DNA from: Roseiarcus sp963809245 | GTDB taxonomy: Bacteria; Pseudomonadota; Alphaproteobacteria; Rhizobiales; Beijerinckiaceae | DNA length: 64,000 bases | Reading direction: 5' to 3' | NCBI GenBank assembly: GCA_963809245.1 | Contig: CAWEIU010000002.1 | Coordinates: 310,001 to 374,000 of the forward strand | Shown: positions 61,057 to 64,000 of the stretch, in pieces | Layout of the letters: the number at the start of each line of letters is the position of its first letter | Position numbering within the stretch: the first letter of the stretch is position 1 | Program-made: the position numbers and the translations under genes | Notes under the pieces: model-generated | Told to the model about the DNA's origin: nothing | The model's database searches: none | Seen by the model: only the letters and a program-made list of their open reading frames with translations

Positions 61057-61836
61057 ATGCAGAACAATCCTGCTTCGGTCGCGCTCAGCAAGGTCCCGGA
61101 AGTCGCGCTCGGGTTCTGGATCATCAAGATCTTCGCGACGACATTGGGAGAAACGGGCGGCGACGCAGTCACCATGTCGATGGGCCTCGGCTACGCCGCC
61201 GGCAGCTTGATTTTCCTCGCCATTTTTGCCGTCGCGGTCGTCTTTCAGATCCGTGCGAGGGCGTTTCACCCGTCTGTCTACTGGATTACGATCGTCGCCA
61301 CGACCACCCTTGGGACCACGATCGCGGATTTCGTCGATCGCTCGCTCGGCGTCGGCTATCCCGGGGGGACTTCGATTCTCATCGCCGGGCTGGTTCTTTC
61401 GCTCGCCGCCTGGCGCTGGTCGGAAGGCTCGATCTCGGTCGAAACCGTAAACAAGCCGAGAGCCGAGATTTTCTATTGGGTCGCCATCCTCTTCTCGCAA
61501 ACGCTGGGAACGGCGCTGGGCGACTGGATGGCGGACACCAATGGCTTCGGCTACGAGAATGGCGCCTTGGTCTTCTTTGTGGCCCTGGCCCTGGTCGCGG
61601 CAGCGCACTATTTCACTCGGGCCTCGAAGACGATGCTGTTCTGGGCCGCCTTCGTCCTCACCCGGCCGCTCGGCGCGACGCTCGGCGATCTCCTCGACAA
61701 GCCGCACGACCTCGGCGGGTTTGCGATCAGCCGCCTTTACGCGTCGGCGCTGCTTGCTGCGATCATCGTCGGTCTGGTCGTGGCGCTCCCGCAGCGGGCT
61801 GGCGTGCATCCTACCGCGCGCGAGGAGGCGGCCTAA
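61057..61836 (+). CDS. Membrane protein with four LGxTxGD repeats (COG4705-like)
   Basis: A 259-residue integral membrane protein of about eight helices. The same motif occurs four times: TLGETGGD at 29-36, TLGTTIAD at 84-91, TLGTALGD at 149-156 and PLGATLGD at 204-211, three of them followed by a G-x-G-Y-x-x-G turn. Each repeat probably covers two helices, with the acidic residue in or near the membrane. This pattern matches the uncharacterised COG4705 group. Transport or metal binding is imaginable but not shown. No operon partner. Confidence 0.78.
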   Translation: MQNNPASVALSKVPEVALGFWIIKIFATTLGETGGDAVTMSMGLGYAAGSLIFLAIFAVAVVFQIRARAFHPSVYWITIVATTTLGTTIADFVDRSLGVGYPGGTSILIAGLVLSLAAWRWSEGSISVETVNKPRAEIFYWVAILFSQTLGTALGDWMADTNGFGYENGALVFFVALALVAAAHYFTRASKTMLFWAAFVLTRPLGATLGDLLDKPHDLGGFAISRLYASALLAAIIVGLVVALPQRAGVHPTAREEAA

Positions 61837-61908
61837 AAGCCGGCGATTGGCTTTGAGGACAAGCGCAGCCGCTTGCTGCGACTCGCCTGATTCGCTAACC
61901 CGAGCGGC

Positions 61909-64000
61909 ATGACCAAGGCCGCACCGCCACCTCCGCCGCCGCCCTCGGCGCCGATCGACGTCAGCCTGCGCGAGGCGCTCGAAGAGCGCTATCTCTCCTA
62001 CGCGCTCTCGACCATCATGGGGCGCGCGCTGCCGGACGCGCGCGACGGGCTCAAGCCCGTGCACCGGCGCATCCTCTATGGGATGCACATCCTGCGGCTC
62101 GACCCAGGCACAGCCTTCAAAAAATGCGCCAAGATCGTCGGCGACGTGATGGGTTCGTTCCATCCGCACGGCGACCAGGCGATCTACGAAGCGCTGGTGC
62201 GCCTCGCCCAGGATTTCTCGTCCCGCTATCCCTTGATCGAAGGGCAGGGCAATTTCGGCAACATCGACGGCGACAACGCCGCCGCCTACCGCTACACCGA
62301 GGCGCGGATGACCGACGTCGCGCGCCTCCTGCTGGAGGGCATCGACGAGGAAGCCGTCGACTGGCGCGACAATTATTCCGGCGACACGAAAGAGCCGATC
62401 GTTCTGCCGGCTGCGATTCCCAATCTGCTCGCCAACGGCGCGCAGGGCATCGCGGTCGGCATGGCGACCTCGATCCCGCCCCACAATGTCGCCGAGCTCT
62501 GCGACGCCGCGCTCTACCTGATCGCCCATCCCAAGGCCGAGACGCAGGCGCTGCTCACCTTCATGCCCGGCCCCGACTTTCCCACGGGCGGAATCGTCGT
62601 CGACGACCGCGGCTCGATCGCCGAGACCTATCGCACCGGACGCGGCGGCTTCCGCCTGCGCGCCCGCTGGGCGAAAGAGGAGACGGGCCGCGGCGGCTGG
62701 GTCGTCGTCGTCACCGAAATTCCCTATGGCGTGCAGAAATCCCGCCTGATCGAGCAACTCGCCAATCTCTTGAACGAGAAGAAGGCGCATCTGCTCGGCG
62801 ACGTCCGCGACGAATCGGCCGAGGACGTGCGCGTCGTGCTCGAGCCGCGCAGCCGCACGGTCGAGCCGGCGATGATGATGGAGCAGCTCTTCAAGCTCAG
62901 CGAGCTCGAGACCCGCATTCCGGTCAACATGAACGTGCTGGTCGACGGCGTCACCCCGAGGGTCGTCGGCCTCTCGGAAGCGCTGCAGCAATGGCTCGAC
63001 CACCGCCGCGCGGTGCTGCTGCGCCGCTCGGCTCACCGGCTCGCCGCCATCGAGCGCCGGCTCGAATTGCTCGCCGGCATGATCATCGTCTTCCTCAATC
63101 TCGACGAGGTGATCCGCATCGTTCGCGAGGACGACGATCCGAAAGCGGCCCTCATCGCACGCTTTTCGCTGTCGGAGACGCAGGCGAACTACATCCTCGA
63201 CACGCGCCTGCGCGCCCTGCGGCGCCTGGAGGAAATGGCGCTGCGCAAGGAGCAGTCGGACCTGATCGAGGAGAAGGGCTCGATCGAGGCGCTGATCGCC
63301 AGCGAAAAGAAGCAGTGGCAGGCGATCGCCTTCGAGATCCGCGACACGAAGAAGAAATACGGGCCCGAGACCAAGATCGGCAAGCGGCGCACCGCTTTCG
63401 AGGCGCCGCCCGAGGTGGTGGTCGATTTCGCCGAGGCGATGATCGAGCGCGAGCCGATCACCGTGCTTCTTTCGCAGAAGGGCTGGATTCGCGCCATGAA
63501 GGGCCACGTCGCCGATCTCTCGGGGGCGACCTTCAAAGGCGACGATGCGCTCGGGGCCTCGTTCTTCGCCGAGACGACCTCGAAGATCCTCGTGCTCGCC
63601 GGCGACGGCAAGGTCTTCACGCTCGACGCCTCGAAGCTGCCGGGCGGACGCGGCGCGGGCGAGCCGATCCGGCTGATGGCCGACCTCGACGAGAGCGCGG
63701 AGATCGTCGCCGTCTGGCCTTATACGGCGGGCGAGAAGATGCTGGTGGCGACGACCGACGGGCGCGGCTTCCTCGTCGGACAGGACGAGATGCTGTCGTC
63801 GACCCGCAAGGGCAGGGCGCTCATCAACGTCGATGCGCCGGCCAAGGCGCGCTTGGCGATTCCGGCCGTCGGCGATCACGTCGCGACGATCGGCGAGAAC
63901 CGCAAGATGCTGGTCTTTCCTGTGAATCAGGTGCCGGAAATGGCGCGCGGCAAGGGCGTCCGGCTGCAACGCTACAAGGACGGCGGCCTCTCCGACGCGC
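61909..64000 (+). CDS. parC: DNA topoisomerase IV subunit A (cut by window edge)
   Basis: Decatenating type II topoisomerase, cleavage subunit. A Pro-rich start (MTKAAPPPPPPP) leads to YALSTIMGRALPDARDGLKP and VHRRILYGMHILRLDPGTAF. The catalytic Tyr is in AAYRYTEARMTDVA. The quinolone region reads GSFHPHGDQAIYEALVRL, with Gln at the position of E. coli Ser80 and the Glu84 equivalent kept. The C-terminal beta-propeller has begun (RAMKGHVADLSGATFKGDDA). GyrA would carry a different GyrA-box; the one seen here is absent or degenerate, supporting ParC. Runs off the right edge after about 697 residues. Confidence 0.93.
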   Translation, partial: MTKAAPPPPPPPSAPIDVSLREALEERYLSYALSTIMGRALPDARDGLKPVHRRILYGMHILRLDPGTAFKKCAKIVGDVMGSFHPHGDQAIYEALVRLAQDFSSRYPLIEGQGNFGNIDGDNAAAYRYTEARMTDVARLLLEGIDEEAVDWRDNYSGDTKEPIVLPAAIPNLLANGAQGIAVGMATSIPPHNVAELCDAALYLIAHPKAETQALLTFMPGPDFPTGGIVVDDRGSIAETYRTGRGGFRLRARWAKEETGRGGWVVVVTEIPYGVQKSRLIEQLANLLNEKKAHLLGDVRDESAEDVRVVLEPRSRTVEPAMMMEQLFKLSELETRIPVNMNVLVDGVTPRVVGLSEALQQWLDHRRAVLLRRSAHRLAAIERRLELLAGMIIVFLNLDEVIRIVREDDDPKAALIARFSLSETQANYILDTRLRALRRLEEMALRKEQSDLIEEKGSIEALIASEKKQWQAIAFEIRDTKKKYGPETKIGKRRTAFEAPPEVVVDFAEAMIEREPITVLLSQKGWIRAMKGHVADLSGATFKGDDALGASFFAETTSKILVLAGDGKVFTLDASKLPGGRGAGEPIRLMADLDESAEIVAVWPYTAGEKMLVATTDGRGFLVGQDEMLSSTRKGRALINVDAPAKARLAIPAVGDHVATIGENRKMLVFPVNQVPEMARGKGVRLQRYKDGGLSDA

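Noticed and set aside
61054..63969. A 971-residue open frame antisense to parC
   Set aside because: It is rich in Arg, Asp and His with no family match and lies exactly opposite a well-conserved gene. Long antisense frames are expected in high-GC DNA.

Overview
The window is high-GC DNA (about two thirds G+C by eye) with tightly packed genes. Its proteins look alphaproteobacterial, order Hyphomicrobiales. Supporting signs are the bamE / ubiquinol-cytochrome c chaperone / DUF177 block, an S2 protein with a helix-hairpin-helix tail, an HdeA-like chaperone, a fused GlgX-MalQ and a GIY-free, gapless chromosomal housekeeping set (rpsB, dnaE, tyrS, thiL, folD, parC). A pyrophosphate-dependent phosphofructokinase together with a proton-pumping pyrophosphatase would fit a methylotroph-like Beijerinckiaceae/Methylocystaceae member, but nothing here proves methylotrophy. 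There is no phage, IS element, CRISPR array, rRNA or tRNA that I could find.

Layout. 1-6.7 kb: partial rpsB (minus), then an overlapping three-gene phosphorelay (membrane kinase, CheY-like regulator, receiver-PAS kinase), a class III nucleotide cyclase with TolB-like and TPR domains, and a MAPEG protein. 6.8-11.5 kb (minus): an MDR-type oxidoreductase and a two-gene glucan synthase/membrane-fusion pair resembling bgsBA. 11.9-24.9 kb: dnaE, a DUF805 protein that appears to use a CTG start, PPi-phosphofructokinase, a CPA1 antiporter, an O-methyltransferase, bcp plus a frameshifted M23 peptidase, and a 1192-residue AsmA/YhdP-like protein. 24.9-37.6 kb: a membrane-anchored catalase-fold peroxidase paired with cytochrome b561, tyrS, a thiL / inositol-phosphatase / aldose-epimerase run with TTG starts, an HdeA-like protein, folD, an MltB-type transglycosylase, a secreted lipase-like hydrolase and hppA. 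37.6-41.8 kb: a palindromic intergenic repeat, bamE, the cytochrome bc1 chaperone, DUF177, a trypsin-like protease and a LuxR-type regulator.

41.8-53.5 kb (minus) is a complete glycogen operon in the order glgP, glgB, glgC, glgA, glgX-malQ, with 1-4 nt overlaps or short gaps. It can make glycogen from glucose-1-phosphate (GlgC, GlgA, GlgB) and break it down again (GlgP, GlgX, MalQ). mtnA is divergent from it. 54.8-64 kb: a coiled-coil membrane protein, soxB (two frameshifts) and soxD without soxA or soxG, a marR-emrA-emrB efflux operon with a clear palindrome in front, a small secreted protein, a four-repeat membrane protein (COG4705 type) and parC running off the end.

A notable technical point: six single-base indels interrupt four otherwise well-conserved genes (M23 peptidase, glgX-malQ twice, glgB, soxB twice). 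Restoring the frame gives full-length proteins, so sequence error is the simplest explanation for most of them, although soxB may be a true remnant. I did not find a convincing wholly novel multi-gene system. The best candidates for follow-up are the c-di-GMP-type glucan synthase pair, the peroxidase/cytochrome b561 pair and the CTG-started DUF805 gene.
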